Source of the DNA: Diplocarpon mali
Taxonomy: Eukaryota; Ascomycota; Leotiomycetes; Helotiales; Drepanopezizaceae
Reading direction: 5' to 3'
Assembly: GCA_024741835.1 (NCBI GenBank)
Contig: JAENRP010000381.1
Coordinates: forward strand, 1 to 39,518
DNA: 39,518 nt
Shown here in pieces: positions 21,966 through 32,774 of this stretch. Each line of letters begins with the position of its first letter. Position 1 is the stretch's first letter. Position numbers and translations under genes: made by a program. A model generated the notes under the pieces. That model was given only the letters and a program-made list of their open reading frames with translations. It searched no databases and had not been told where the DNA came from.

Positions 21966-22413
21966 TTTAATAAGGTCGCCTCTTTAATTAGTTAGGATAT
22001 ATATGCTTAAGATTACTTTAAATTGTCTCTAATTCTTTTTAAATTGCGATTTAATAGCTTTGCTAATTTTCGAGTTTTTAACTCGCAGGCCTGGCCTAGG
22101 AGTCGCATTACTAAAAGAGGAAAAGGAGTTTTTATCATTTTTATTCGTTTACTACTGCACCTTCCCCCTTCCCCCCTCTCCTTTTATATATTTCTTTAAA
22201 ATCCACTCGCAGGCCCAACTTGCGAGTTAAAAAAAAAAAAAAAAAAANNNNNNNNNNNNNNNNTTTTTCCTCTCCTTACCTTTACAACTTTAGGTACTAA
22301 CCTTACTTGCACTTATTGTTTTTATAAATAGGGATTAGTATTCTCGACCTATAAGAGTCTTATATTCTTTACTAATAGTAGTAGGGGCTGCTACTTAAGT
22401 TGGTTAAGGTATA
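21966..22413. other. 3' part of element C with two palindromic repeats and an assembly gap
   Basis: Two copies of the 23-bp palindrome lie at 22081-22103 and 22205-22227, 124 bp apart. The first is the cleanest in the window (ACTCGCAGGCC, centre T, GGCCTAGGAGT). The second is a variant with perfect 7-bp outer arms (ACTCGCA/TGCGAGT). It is followed by 19 A (22229-22247), 16 N (22248-22263), and then T-rich sequence. The stop-free stretch from 22070 reads LTRRPGLGVALLKEEKE. Confidence 0.7.
22248..22263. other. Assembly gap (16 N)
   Basis: Run of N after a 19-A homopolymer and a perfect hairpin, followed by TTTTT. The gap probably reflects a homopolymer and hairpin that stopped sequencing or assembly. 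Confidence 0.95.
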
Positions 22414-22660
22414 TATAAAGACTTAAAAGTAGAGGATCTTATAATATAGATCATATAGTTAGATAAGGATTAAAAAAGGGGTATATATAGGACTACTATT
22501 ATACTTAAAGATAGCGCGCAATGCTAATTACCTATTCTACTCCTAACTAGTGAATTGTCCTAGTTCTTATCTTCGGAGAGCCCGCTTATAGTGCTTCCTC
22601 CCTCTTTGTCTTTGGTCTTCCCTTAGGCCTATTCTTATATTGTCTCCCCTCTGTCTTATA
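22414..22660 (+). repeat. Right LTR of element C (247 bp)
   Basis: Starts TATAAAGAC (TGTAGAGAC in the left LTR) and ends CTTATA. Differences from the left copy are almost all transitions. Followed by ATATT and the A+ pol frame. Confidence 0.85.
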
Positions 22661-22664
22661 ATAT

Positions 22665-25230
22665 TGCGCTAAGAACTTGAGATAACCCTTTAATTGATCG
22701 AAAAGGGAGAGGGAGCTTAGGACGCTAAGTTCAAAGGCATTTTTAAGGAATCGGAGCTTATTGTAGGGCCGAACGCAATTGCTATAAAAGAAGCCGCTAT
22801 ATAGGAAGAGCCTATATTATAGACCGATACTACTTTATAGCCTTTAACTAATAATATAGAAGGCCTTAACTTAAATCCAAATTCTCTAAGAGACCCGCTT
22901 AGAAACTTAAGGGTAAAAGTAAGCGAATTAAAAGCCACTTCGCCAGTCTTTAAAAAGGTAAATAGCGACTAAAGCTTAAGGGTGATGATTCCTTATAAAG
23001 GCCCTACTAAAGAAGGAACTATAGATAACTTTAAAGGAGTCTTTAAAGATAAGTTCTATAAGGCGATCGGCAGATCTTTAGCTGCTATTCTATATAAGAA
23101 TAGAGATGGCTTAAAGGCTTTAAGATAAAGTCTTTAGTTATAAAGGCAGGCTTTAGTAAACTTTAATAAAAGGCTAGAAGTACTACTACTAAGATCTAGG
23201 AGGAGCTTTAATAGTCTTATAAGAAGCGACCTAATAAAAGGAGCAGGCCTTAATAATATAATACCTTAAGTTGTAATACTAGCTTAAAGACTTTAAGCTT
23301 AAGAGATAGAGCTACTTAGACTCCTAAAGGAACCTCTAGTAATAATAAAAATAGAGGAGGAGACTTATAAAGAAAAGTGTAAGGAGGAACTCCCTTTTCT
23401 TAAGTAAAAGAGGATAAGATACTTAAGCGTTAAGCAATAAGAGACTTTAAAAGTATACGCTACTACTTTAAAGTATATACTCTTTTAAAGCAATATTAAT
23501 TTACCCTACTCCTTATATGCGTAAGAGTTTATATCGGCCTTTTAAGTAAACAAATAGATAAGGGAGGATAGGAAGGACTATTTAATAGTTTATATAGTTA
23601 TTAAAGCTATAATTGATAGTTAGGCAAAGGATAAAGCGCAATCTCCTAACTACCTATAGTACTAAGGCTCTTTGCTAAAGCCTTTGAAAGGATAGCTAGA
23701 CTTAAAGAAGCACCCTTTTAGTAAACGATTTAAGGAAGGAGGGCGCTAAGAGATTAAGAATTTAAAATCTTAAAGTTATTAAAAAATCGTATAAAGGGAC
23801 TACTTAAAGCCTTTGCTAATACTATTAAAATGGGGTTTTACCTATAAAGTTAATAGCTTTAGCAAGCTTTTAAAGTGCCGATTATAGCTAGTTATATAAG
23901 AGGATCTTTAAGATAAAGCTTTAATTTTTTTAATATATATAGTCACGCTTATAGTAAGGTCTTTTAAGGTACTAATAGCGCTTATTATATACTTTAATAT
24001 AGAAGTAAAGTAGTTCGATATTATTAACGCATTTATTAATACTCTTAAAGACCTAAGGAGAGCTTTAATCATATGCTTCCTATTAAATGGCTTTAAGCGC
24101 CCTAGTATAGTAGTAGAATTGGACCGCGCGCTCTATAGGCTGAAAGACTCTTTAGTACTATAGTATAGGAACTTCGCAGGAATACTTAAGGGCCTTTAAC
24201 TAAAGCTATTAAGCAAAGAGCCTTGTATTTTTATAATAAAGGATTGCATAGTCTTTATAACATTTTATATTAACAATATTTAAGTATTATATAAGGCCTT
24301 TAACTTAAATCAAGCGACTCATTTAATTAAAGACTTAAAGAGGGCATATAAGCTTACTATTATAAGAGATATCTCCTAATTTCTTAAAGTAAGAATTATT
24401 TCAAATAAGAAGGTAAAGAGGATCTCTTTAGTTTATAATACCTATATTAAGAAGATCGCTCAAAAGTTTAAAGCTAATATAAGAAGAGTACTTAGTACTT
24501 TATTATTAAAGAAGGAGGTTATTAAGAACTTAAGGCAAGCTTCTTTAGAAAAGGTAAAGGAGTATTAAGAGAAAATAAGCTTTATTCTTTATATAGTAAT
24601 TATAATACGCCTGGATATTACATTCGCAGCCTTTTAATTATCTTTCTTCTTAATTAATCTAAGCTTTAAGCACCTCTTAGCTACGGACTAGATACTTTAA
24701 TACCTATATAGTATACGCTTCTTAGGAATTGCCTATAGCTTTAAGGCTAAGGAATACCAATTGATTACGTCTTTAGATACTTCTTTTAAAGATGATTAAA
24801 AGACCTATAGATCCTTTTAAAGATACGTCTTCTTCCTATTTAAAGGACCGATTATTTAGAAAGCGTATTGCTAAGCGACTATTACGCTCTCCTTTACTAA
24901 AGTAGAACTCTATAGTATAGTTTCTATTGCAAAGGAGATAATAGTTATAAAACGCCTTTTTAAGGAGATTCGCATAGACTCCCTCTTTAAATAGAATATA
25001 TATTATAATAACTAATAGACGATTCGGCTAATTATTATAAAGAATAAGAAGATTAAGATAAGCCTTTGATATATCGAAATTAGTAATATATAAATCCGCT
25101 AGGAGTATTAAAGAGGAAGCTTTTAAATAATCTACCTTCCTACTAAGGAGATATACGCAGATAGGCTTATTAAGAACCTAGACCGCTAGAAGTTTAAGAG
25201 CTTTATTTGTTTATTAAACCTCTAAAGCTT
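22665..25230 (+). pseudogene. pol: Copia A+ reverse transcriptase and RNase H relic
   Basis: After the C insertion the frame continues with a variable linker (SELIVGPNAIAIKEAA, NSLRDPLRNLRVKVSELKA) and then the Copia RT: LKWGFTYKVN (about 23825), VRSFKVLIALIIYFNIEVK.FDIINAFIN, ICFLLNGF, VELDRALYRLKDSL and CIFIIKDCIVFI. The active-site box at 24266-24277 reads YINN, so both catalytic Asp of YVDD are lost. RNase H shows SLDTSFKDD (about 24765), SFTKVELYSI and YNN.QTIRL (about 25000), ending near 25200. Stops occur at Gln and Trp positions. The RT differs clearly from that of Copia B (RPSIVVELDRALYRL against DKVVELDRALYGL), so the two are different families. Confidence 0.9.
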
Positions 25231-25934
25231 TTAAATAATTGTTTAGCAACTCGCACTTATTAGCAAATAGTCACTTATTACTAAGAGACTTATACTTATA
25301 AGCTCCTACTCTCTTATAATTATATTCATTTATTTTCTTTTATAAAGCATACTATAGAAGCTTCTCCTTTTTTAAAAATATAAAATAGGTAACGTTCTTA
25401 AGCTATTATTATAGGGCGCAACCCTCTTTTAGATTCTCTTAGCTAAGGCCAAGAGCCGAAATACTATAGCTATAAGCTTTATATAAATCTCCTTTTAAAA
25501 GAGGCCTATTAGCACTTCCTTAGCCAAAGGCCTACTAGCAAATATATTAGCAATAGCAAGGGCGATGGTAGGAGGTGCGGCGATAAGGGCAGCAAGGGCA
25601 AGGGTAGCAAAGGCGAAGATAGGCGCGGCAATAGCAAGGGCTAAGGAAGCGAACGGAGTGACTATAGTAGTAGCTGCAATAGCAAAGGCAAAGGGGATAA
25701 GAGCTATAGCAGCAAGCAGGGGGAATAGGATAGCAGAAGATAGGCCGGGAGCGAATGCAAATAGGATGCTAAAAGCAAAGGAGGTAGTAGTACTACTACT
25801 TGCGGAAGTAGCAAGCCCTCCTAATACTAGGGTCTAATTGCTCCTATCTTTTAAAAATCAGCTTAAAACTTAATAAGATTCAATAAAACATATTATAAAA
25901 GCTTTAAAGCGTACCCTTTACTATATTAAGTAGT
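25231..25934 (+). other. 3' region of Copia A+ (left part) with purine-rich low-complexity tract
   Basis: No conserved domain. From about 25540 to 25850 the plus strand is an imperfect AGCAAAGGC/GCAAGGGC tract. One frame is open for 90 codons (25565-25837, Ala-rich), but another, interrupted by a few stops, reads Gly/Lys/Ser-rich (GDKGSKGKGSKGED), which looks more like a mutated basic tail or simple repeat. The tract is far richer in G than its surroundings. Element D is inserted just after it. Confidence 0.5.
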
Positions 25935-25939
25935 AGTAC
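25935..25939. repeat. Target-site duplication AGTAC, left of Gypsy D
   Basis: AGTAC precedes the LTR at 25940 and is repeated at 33011-33015 after the other LTR. Confidence 0.9.
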
Positions 25940-26175
25940 TGTTACGACTTGCTCTCGAGCGTACAGAAGGCGAGAATTGAATGACGCTGACTGTATTACC
26001 TCAAGAGGTACGCTATGTAATTAAGAAGAAAAGATGAAGAAAAGAGAGAGTCTCTAGTAGAGCTCCTTTAGAATAAGTATAGGTGCTTTACTAGCGTGCA
26101 CGTGATCTAGCCACCTTGCTACCTTAGCGTGCACCTGACTTCGACACGTAATGTAAACGTAATATGGCCGTAATA
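25940..26175 (-). repeat. 3' LTR of Gypsy D (236 bp)
   Basis: TGTTACGACTTGC to CCGTAATA (CGTAACA before mutation), with a perfect 7-bp terminal inverted repeat TGTTACG/CGTAACA. The partner LTR is 32775-33010. It is GC-richer than the surroundings and keeps CACGTGA and similar words. Confidence 0.9.
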
Positions 26176-26190
26176 CTACCCCCCCCCTTT
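26176..26190 (-). other. Polypurine tract of Gypsy D
   Basis: On the minus strand AAAGGGGGGGGTAG directly precedes the 3' LTR. It is the plus-strand DNA synthesis primer site and fixes the strand of the element. Confidence 0.8.
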
Positions 26191-27832
26191 GAAAAACTGC
26201 GCCTGCGCAGTTATATCTATAGGCGTATTGTCTTCTAAGTCCCTATAATCGTTAACTCCATTATTATATGACCGAAGCCAGCTTAATAGCGCCCTTAGTG
26301 GCCCCTTAGCTTAAGGGTTCTTTAGATGGAAATCTCGAATAGCATGCGGCGCTATTATAGCGTTAGAGCACTAGTACCATTCGAGGTCTTTATCAGCTCC
26401 TTTCTACTTAATCTGATATTTAAGCTTCCTAGCTCGAATACAAGATCCAATTATTTCTTCTATCTCCTACTCTTCTTATTCTAGTAATACTTTAATTAGA
26501 GCAGGAGGTTCCTGAGCTTGGCTTAGCAGAGGGTTAGAGATGTATTTCCGTAGTGAGTAGGAGTAGAATATAGGGTAGATTGAATTAAGCGAATCAGGCA
26601 ATTGTAGCTTCTAGCTTTCTCCTAGCTTTTCTAGTACTTTTACTAGGCCGTACTACTTGTCGGAGAGCTTTCGGCTCGGCCGGTCCAGTTTCCAATTTTT
26701 AGTACTAATTAGTATATTATCTCTTATAGTCTAATCAACTGGCTGGCGGTAGAGATCTGTAAGCCGTTTCATTTTAGCTTATTATACTTAAAGAGACGAT
26801 TGAGCGAATTGGACTACTTTTTAAGCTCTAGTAGCTATATAAAGCGCTATTTTACGATTTACTCTCTCGGTTGCTGTTTATAAAGGTTCTAGGTTAATTA
26901 AATTCCAAGAGGAGCGAGCTTTATAGCTGTTTAGCACTTAGAAAAGGGAAATTTGCCCTAGGGATTTATAAGGTAAGGTTAATTGGGCAATATCTATTAA
27001 AGGCAAGAGACGACTCTAATTGTTTTAATAGTATAAGTAGAACGGTCTAAGGTATTATTTTAAGTACTGGTTTATAATCTTAGTTTAGCTGTCGACGTTA
27101 GGGTTATAGGCTGTAATTAGCTTGACCTTTATACTTAGTATCTGATAGAGTTCTTTCCAAAAGGTAGAGACGAATTAGGCGCCTTTATCTAATAGAATTG
27201 AGTCGGGCATGCTAAAATGGTATATCTAGTGAATTAAAAACAACTCTGCAAGGCCTTTTGCATCAACCGTCTTATAGCATAGGATTAATACTGCCTTCTT
27301 TGACAATCGGTCTATTATTATTAGTATAAAGTCGTAGCCGAGTTTGTTAAGCGGGAGCTCTATGAAATCCATAGTCAAGTGTTAGTATGCTCGTTCGGGA
27401 ATTGGCAAGGGTTATAGGAAACCTAGGGTCTTATTATAATGAGCTTTCATTCTCGAATAATAATAGTTCTAAATATAAGTGCTAACGTTGCTGCTAAGGC
27501 TCTTCTAGTAGTATTTTCTTCCTACTAGAAGTCTTGTTTTCCTGATCCTAGCGTATGCAACGCAAGGTTGCTTATACATATAACGAATCAGGGCTATTTG
27601 CAGTTCGGGAGGTTAGGATAGTATAATAAGTCTACTTTAGAAGAAGAGTTTGCCTTAGCTGAGTTTATAGTCGAGGCTATAGCTCTGCGCCTTGTCTCGG
27701 AACTTCTATAGCTTAAGGGAGGTCTTATTAGCTTAAATAACCTTATCGATAATATAGTAGCTCGCCACGTCGTACTCGACCCTTGACGTTAGGTCGGCAA
27801 GTGCCTTTATTAGCGCGATTGGCATAGTTATT

Positions 27833-27855
27833 ACCTATAGGCCGGACCTAGGAGT
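27833..27855 (+). repeat. 23-bp palindromic repeat between RNase H and integrase of D
   Basis: ACCTATAGGCCGGACCTAGG then AGT. On the coding (minus) strand it reads DSTPRSGL-stop-VITM, in the linker before the integrase zinc region. Confidence 0.75.
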
Positions 27856-29704
27856 AGAATCGCCTTTAGTAGCAAGTACTTCTATAGAGAGCTTATCGTT
27901 AGGTAAGAGCTGCTAGTAGCGTAAAGCTCGTTTCCTAGCCTTAAGAGGGGTTAGCTCCTAGTCTTAACGTAAGAGTATATCAGCTAGCGTATTCGTTATG
28001 CCTATTTAGTATATAATAAGGAAGTTGAAGTTAGCGAAGAACTCCGCCTAGCGAGCCTACTAGGCTATTAAGTCCTTAGTTATTATAAAGTACTTAAGGG
28101 CTTTATGATCTATATATACGTATACTGTTTTCTAAGCCTTAAGTAGCTCTGCCTTATACTAGTAGAACGATCTAAAAATCGCTAGGAGCTCCTTATCGTA
28201 AATAGGGTAATTTAGCTTAGTATCATTTATCGTCTTTAAAAAGTACCTAATTAGGTAGTAGTTGTCGTCTTCCTAGAGTTAAGAGAGTACGCTAGCGACT
28301 ATACTATCAGAGGCGTCGGTCTTAAGCCTTATCTGCTTCTAAGGGTAATAGTAGTATAAAATCGAGGTCGTTTGAAGGCTTGAGCGCAGAGCTTCCTAAG
28401 CTTCCTTATAAGCGTTATTAAAATCAAAAAGAACGTTTCTTATAAGAGCTATTAAGGGTCGGCAGATACAACTATAGCCTTTAATAAACCTTTGGTAAAA
28501 GTTATAAAACCCTAGGAAGCTTTGTATACTGCGTACATTCTTAGTGTATTTCCACTCCTAAATAACTAAAACCTTATTAGGGTCTACCTCAATTCTATAA
28601 ACTCCGATAATAAACCCTAGGAACCTAGTTTTAATAACCCCGAACTCGCTTTTCTTAATATCTGCTTAAAGGCTATAGCATTAGAGAATTCCTAAGATCT
28701 TCTTAATATAAATCTTATAGTTAAAGGAGTTTTCTAAATAGATTAGAATATCATTTAAGTAAGCAGAGTAGAAATCGTCAAAGTGGTTAAGGAGAATATT
28801 ATTAATAAACCTTTAAAAGGTGGCAGGCCCATTTGTTAGCCCAAATGGCAAAACCTTATATTTATAGGTCCTATAACGCGTGCGGAAGGTAGTTAGGTCT
28901 TTAGCGTTAGCTAATATGCGAATACAGTAAAAGGCTTATTATATATCGATTTTTATAAAAACATAAGCTTTCGATATGCGTACTATTATCTTATTAATAA
29001 GTAGGATCAGGTAGGGGTCCTTCTTCGTTAGGGCGTTTAGTTTCTGATAATCGATATATAGACGTAAGGAGCTATTAGCTTTTCTAACAAAGAGGATTAG
29101 GGCTACCTAAGGGGAACTCGAAGCTTTAATAAACCCTTTGTATAAGTTCTTAAGGATATAGCTCTTAACCTTTAAGAGCTATTTATTAGTAAGGCAGTAG
29201 AAGGGTTCGATTATTAAGTTATTCTTGCTTATTAGTTCGATTTTATAATCTACCCTTAGCCTGGGTTCCGGCAGTTGATTAAAGGCCTAGCGATTGAAAA
29301 CGTTTTTAAATTCAGCGTACTAAGGCAGGAGCTTCTGGCCTATTAGCTCGTTATTGCTCTTATACTTAGCTTGCAGCGCTAAATTAAAGCTAAAGGAGCT
29401 AATTTCAGCTTGCCTAACCGATTCTTAGCAATTGATCTCTCTATTTAGATTATAAATAGAGCTTACAAATATGAACTCTTTAGGCGCCGGTTCTTAAGTT
29501 TGTATAGCTTATCTCGCCTTAGTTATAAAGCAGTAGTAAAGGGCGCCGATTGCTAAGGCTGAGATTAAGCTAATCTAATAATCTATCTTCAAAGGAGCGT
29601 TTCTCTTTATTAGGAGAGGGAGCAAAGGGTCTAGTACTCTTAGCAAGGCCTTCTTTATATAGTTCAGATCTCTTTTTAAATCTCTAAAGAAACTGCTATC
29701 CTTA

Positions 29705-29817
29705 GGTCTATAAGAGGCTATAGGAGTAGGAATCGAATTAGTAGATTTCACTCGCAGTCTAGGACTAGGAGTAAGATTCGAATTCGCAGATTTTACTCGC
29801 AGGCTAGGACTAGGAGT
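29705..29817 (+). repeat. Three 23-bp palindromic repeats, 45-bp period, in the protease-RT linker of D
   Basis: Units at 29705-29727 (degenerate), 29750-29772 and 29795-29817. The 45-bp period equals 15 codons. The minus-strand frame (open from 29847 to 29575) gives STPSPSLRVKSANSN and LTPSPRLRVKSTNSI, then a worn third unit. This is one of the few stop-free pieces of D. Confidence 0.85.
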
Positions 29818-30479
29818 AGAATTCGAGGCGTTATTGCTTGCTAGCACTAAGAGCTAGGCTCGGGCCATTCTAAGGTCTTCGTCCTTAGCGTCTATTATAG
29901 CTGCTTAACAATCGACGTCTTACTAGGCCATTAGGAGTTTTATTAGCTATAAGAGATCAATTAGTACGCGTTGATCAAAGTAGGGAATAATAGGTATATC
30001 CTTAGGCTAAGAGATGCTGTTTTTTCCCCTTCTATAGGACTATTTAAAGTTATAGTGCTTTAGGAACTTCCTACTGATTAAAACATCGGTTGCTCTTAAG
30101 CTTATAATTAAAAAAGGGAAGTTTATTCGTCACCTATCGATTATAAGGGTGAGTAAGACGGCGAATCGAATAGTTTCTCCCTTAAGGCTATTATAGCCAA
30201 TAGGGGTAATCGGTTTAGGCAGTTTAATAAACTTTACCTTAAGTCTTTAGGAGAGCTAGTATACTAAAGATATCTTAATAATATTGAAAATATTAGCTCT
30301 ACTATTAATATAGGCAACTATTTTAATAAATGATCTATTTCAAGCTAGTTCTATAAGAACTAAGAACTAGCGGCCGCCTATTAATAGGTAGGAATTAAAA
30401 TCTAAGTCTTTTTACAAATTATAACCTATGCTATAGTAAGAGTCTTTGCTATAGCTTAGCAGTTTCCTAATAGCAGGTC

Positions 30480-31860
30480 GTTTTCTATCTCAACTTCAAC
30501 TACTATAAACTCGCCTTGCTTCTTTAGCTTAGGGCAGTTTATCGTATAGTAATTAAGGGCCCTGCAGTTATAGTAGAGACTAGACGACGGCTTTAGATTA
30601 GCAGACCCTTCTTAATAGACCGCTGGCAAAGGGGAATAAGTGCAAGGAGCTAAGGAAGTAGCTATAGCTATAAGTCTCTATAACTCCCTTTTTAATATGC
30701 TAAGGACGCGGTCCTTTAAAGGGGAGAATACAATAGCAGGGGCGACTTATTAAGCGTTATAGGCCTCTTCTTACTTAATATTATAGGCCTCGCAGTCTGC
30801 AATAGCTAAGAACTCATCTAAAGTAGTATAATTATTATTTATTTTATACTTCTTTACTCGAAGGTCGTTCTTTAAGGCTAAGGAGACCTTTTTATAAACG
30901 TCATCGAACTAGCAAGACTAATCGATCTTACTAGCTATAGTAAGAGTAATAAACTTAGATTAGAACTCATTATATGATATTAAACCTATAGTTAGCCTAC
31001 TGTATTTAAGCTTAATAGATTGAATATAGTTATAGTTAAAGAACCTTTGATCTAGGACCCTAAGGACGTCGGTAGCGCACGTAAACTCACTAGTAAAGAC
31101 GGGATCTATATATTATAAGATTAAGTTCTAAGCTTTACCTATCGTATACTTAAAGTAGGCAGTGATCTAGTCCTCTCTTAAAGTGAAGTTGCTAGAGTAC
31201 TCTTAAATGAATACCTTTATAGCCATCTTCTAAGTGTTATAAGTGATTTCGCCTTAGTAGTTGCTAAAATGGGTTTAAGGGTACTTAATCCGATAGGGGT
31301 TGATAGCTAGGACTAAAGGTCGGATGATTAAGAGGTAGTAGTCCAAAGGAGGCAGCAAGTCGGCAGTAAGGGACCGAGTATTCCGCAGGTTAGCACTTAA
31401 GGAAGAAGGGGCAATAGCATTGTTTTAGAAAGCGGCGGCTATAGCAGCGCTAATAAGGTTCGCGATTTCGGCCTGCTAAGCAGCTAAGAAGAGAGGGGCC
31501 GATATAGTGAGGGTAGACGTTATCGGGGAGAGTATATCTTCTTCCTTGACTTTAATTGACGGCAATAGGGTATTTTGAGAATCTACTTATAGGCTGGGCC
31601 TAGGAGTAGAATCTGTACTAGGGGAGGTAGCTTCTTAAGTGGGCTTAGGAGAGGGAATATCTCTAGGACTGGGGTTGGCAGTAAGGCCTATAGAACTAGA
31701 ACTAGTGGCAGTAAGGCCTAGAGAACTGGTAGCAGTAAGGCCCGGTAGAGGTACGGTTAACCTTTTACTCTTCTTAGGTAGTATAAGATTAGAGGTCATA
31801 AGTACTAACTCTCTCTATATTATCTAGTTTAGTCTAAAGGGACCTAATGCTAAATAGTGA
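30480..31860 (-). pseudogene. gag: Gypsy D gag relic
   Basis: The minus frame begins with a Thr/Ser/Pro-rich N-terminus containing three GLTAT-type repeats (PLPGLTATSSLGLTATSS, 31750-31660), then STPRPSL-stop-VDSQN made by a palindromic repeat, LISAAIAAAF, a capsid-like core (YRIKYP.THFSNY, TLREDWITAYFKYTIG, FTCATDVLRVLDQRFFN, SYNEF.SKFITLT, LALKNDLRVKKYKINN, DEFLAIADCEAY) and the zinc knuckle near 30516-30570 (YYNCRALNYYTINCPKLKK). There one Cys and the His of C-x2-C-x4-H-x4-C are now Tyr. Stops are at Gln and Trp. Length fits Gypsy Gag. Confidence 0.8.
31585..31607 (+). repeat. 23-bp palindromic repeat in gag of D
   Basis: Begins ACTTATAGGC and ends CCTAGGAGT. On the coding strand it reads STPRPSL-stop-VDS; the stop is at the position that is CGA (Arg) in better kept copies. 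Confidence 0.8.
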
Positions 31861-32774
31861 CCTATTTAGAAGGGGGAAGATCAGTATAGGCGGAGCTATA
31901 TACGTTCTTAAAGCCTTCTAATAGAGTATATATTGAGGTATCATAAGTTCATAGATCTTAAGAAAGAAGGTTTTACTTTAGGATTACGTCTCTTTACCAA
32001 TTAGGAGTTGCAATAAGGTTGCCTAAGGGTATAGTGCAAATCTAGGGAAGTAGGGTCTAGGGATCCAAAGCTTATCACTTTACTAAAGTTGACTTAGTCT
32101 CTAATGGTATAATATAACCTATTAAGGCTAACTAAGTCTCTATGTATATATATAGGTATAGGTCCTTTAGTTTATATCCGAGTGTTTCGAAGGAAGGAGT
32201 AAGGAGCTTCGAAGAGGTGTAAGGTAGGGTCGACGAGTATAGGTCGACGGGGAGTATAAAGAAGGTCGACGACTTATTCGCAAGGAGGTGTCTTCGAGGA
32301 GTCGAGTTATATTCGAGGCTTTTGCAGAAAAGGGGAAGTATCGAAGAGTATAAAGAGAGTTATCGATAAGTATATTATCGATAAGTATAGGTCGATATAT
32401 TATAGAGTATTTGTAAGGGAGGGAGAGAGTTAAGAAGAGAAAAGTTATTATACTGCTTTAGGCAGCAGCCTACGCTAGCGAAGCAAGGGCATAGTGAATA
32501 ATTTTTTTTTTAAATTGAAATTGAAGGTAAATCTCTGTTTGCAAAATAGAAGAGGTAAGGGGTCGAAAAAACGAGCTAATCTCGTATTTAAAGGTCGCTT
32601 TTTAGCTTTCTTTGAAAACTAGATTAATAAGATCTAAGCGCTATATATAAGTTGCTTAAGGCAGTTCGTAGTAGAAGAGTCAAGAGATCGAGTTGCTTAA
32701 GGCAATTCGAAATAGCGATTCTAAAGGGGGTAGATATTAAGCTTCTTAGCAGAGGTTAAGTAGATCTTTTCTTA
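31861..32774 (-). other. 5' leader of Gypsy D
   Basis: About 900 bp between LTR and gag with no reading frame. It holds three GGTCGACG words (32228, 32242, 32264) in a purine-rich stretch and an 18-bp direct repeat, GTTGCTTAAGGCAGTTCG at 32651-32668 and with one change at 32692-32709, close to the LTR. The primer site next to the LTR (TAAGAAAAGATC on the minus strand) does not match a tRNA I recognise. Confidence 0.55.

Larger units (their letters stand above)
19715..22660 (+). mobile_element. Element C: gag-only non-autonomous LTR retrotransposon
   Basis: Two 247-bp LTRs (19715-19961, 22414-22660) enclose about 2.45 kb. The only protein signal inside is a Gag on the plus strand; I find no protease, reverse transcriptase or integrase motif. 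The flanks are ATAT at 19711-19714 and 22661-22664 (ATATT if one more base is counted), and A+ resumes in frame after it. A short assembly gap lies at 22248-22263, so a little internal sequence may be missing, though the local context makes a lost pol unlikely only if the true gap is short. Confidence 0.8.
26300..30420 (-). pseudogene. pol: Gypsy D pol relic: protease, RT, RNase H, integrase, chromodomain
   Basis: Minus strand, in order. Protease near 30360-30050 (VAYINSRANIFNI, Asp of DSGAN now Asn; then LISRKFL). A linker with 15-residue repeats lies at 29847-29700. RT near 29150-28600: RLYIDYQKLNALTKKDPY, YKVLPFGLTNGPATF and AYLNDILIYLE, so YLDD has become YLND; then SFLGFYNFYQRFI. RNase H is near 28450-28000. 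Integrase near 27650-26890: TMDFIELPLNKLGYD, IIIDRLSKKAVLIP, MPDSILLDKGA and SIKVKLITAYNP. Chromodomain near 26470-26330: EIIGSCIRARKLKYQIK.KG, DLEWY and NAIIAPHAIRDFH. Stops stand at Gln and Trp codons; no part is functional. Confidence 0.9.

Noticed and set aside
22717..22938. 73-codon minus-strand open frame
   Set aside because: Shadow of the A+ pol linker, whose plus frame continues across the C insertion.
25565..25837. 90-codon Ala-rich open frame
   Set aside because: Purine-rich low-complexity tract; open in this frame because it has few T, and another frame looks more protein-like.
31639..31827. 62-codon plus-strand open frame rich in AVRP repeats
   Set aside because: Antisense of the Thr/Ser-rich GLTAT repeats at the N-terminus of Gypsy D gag.
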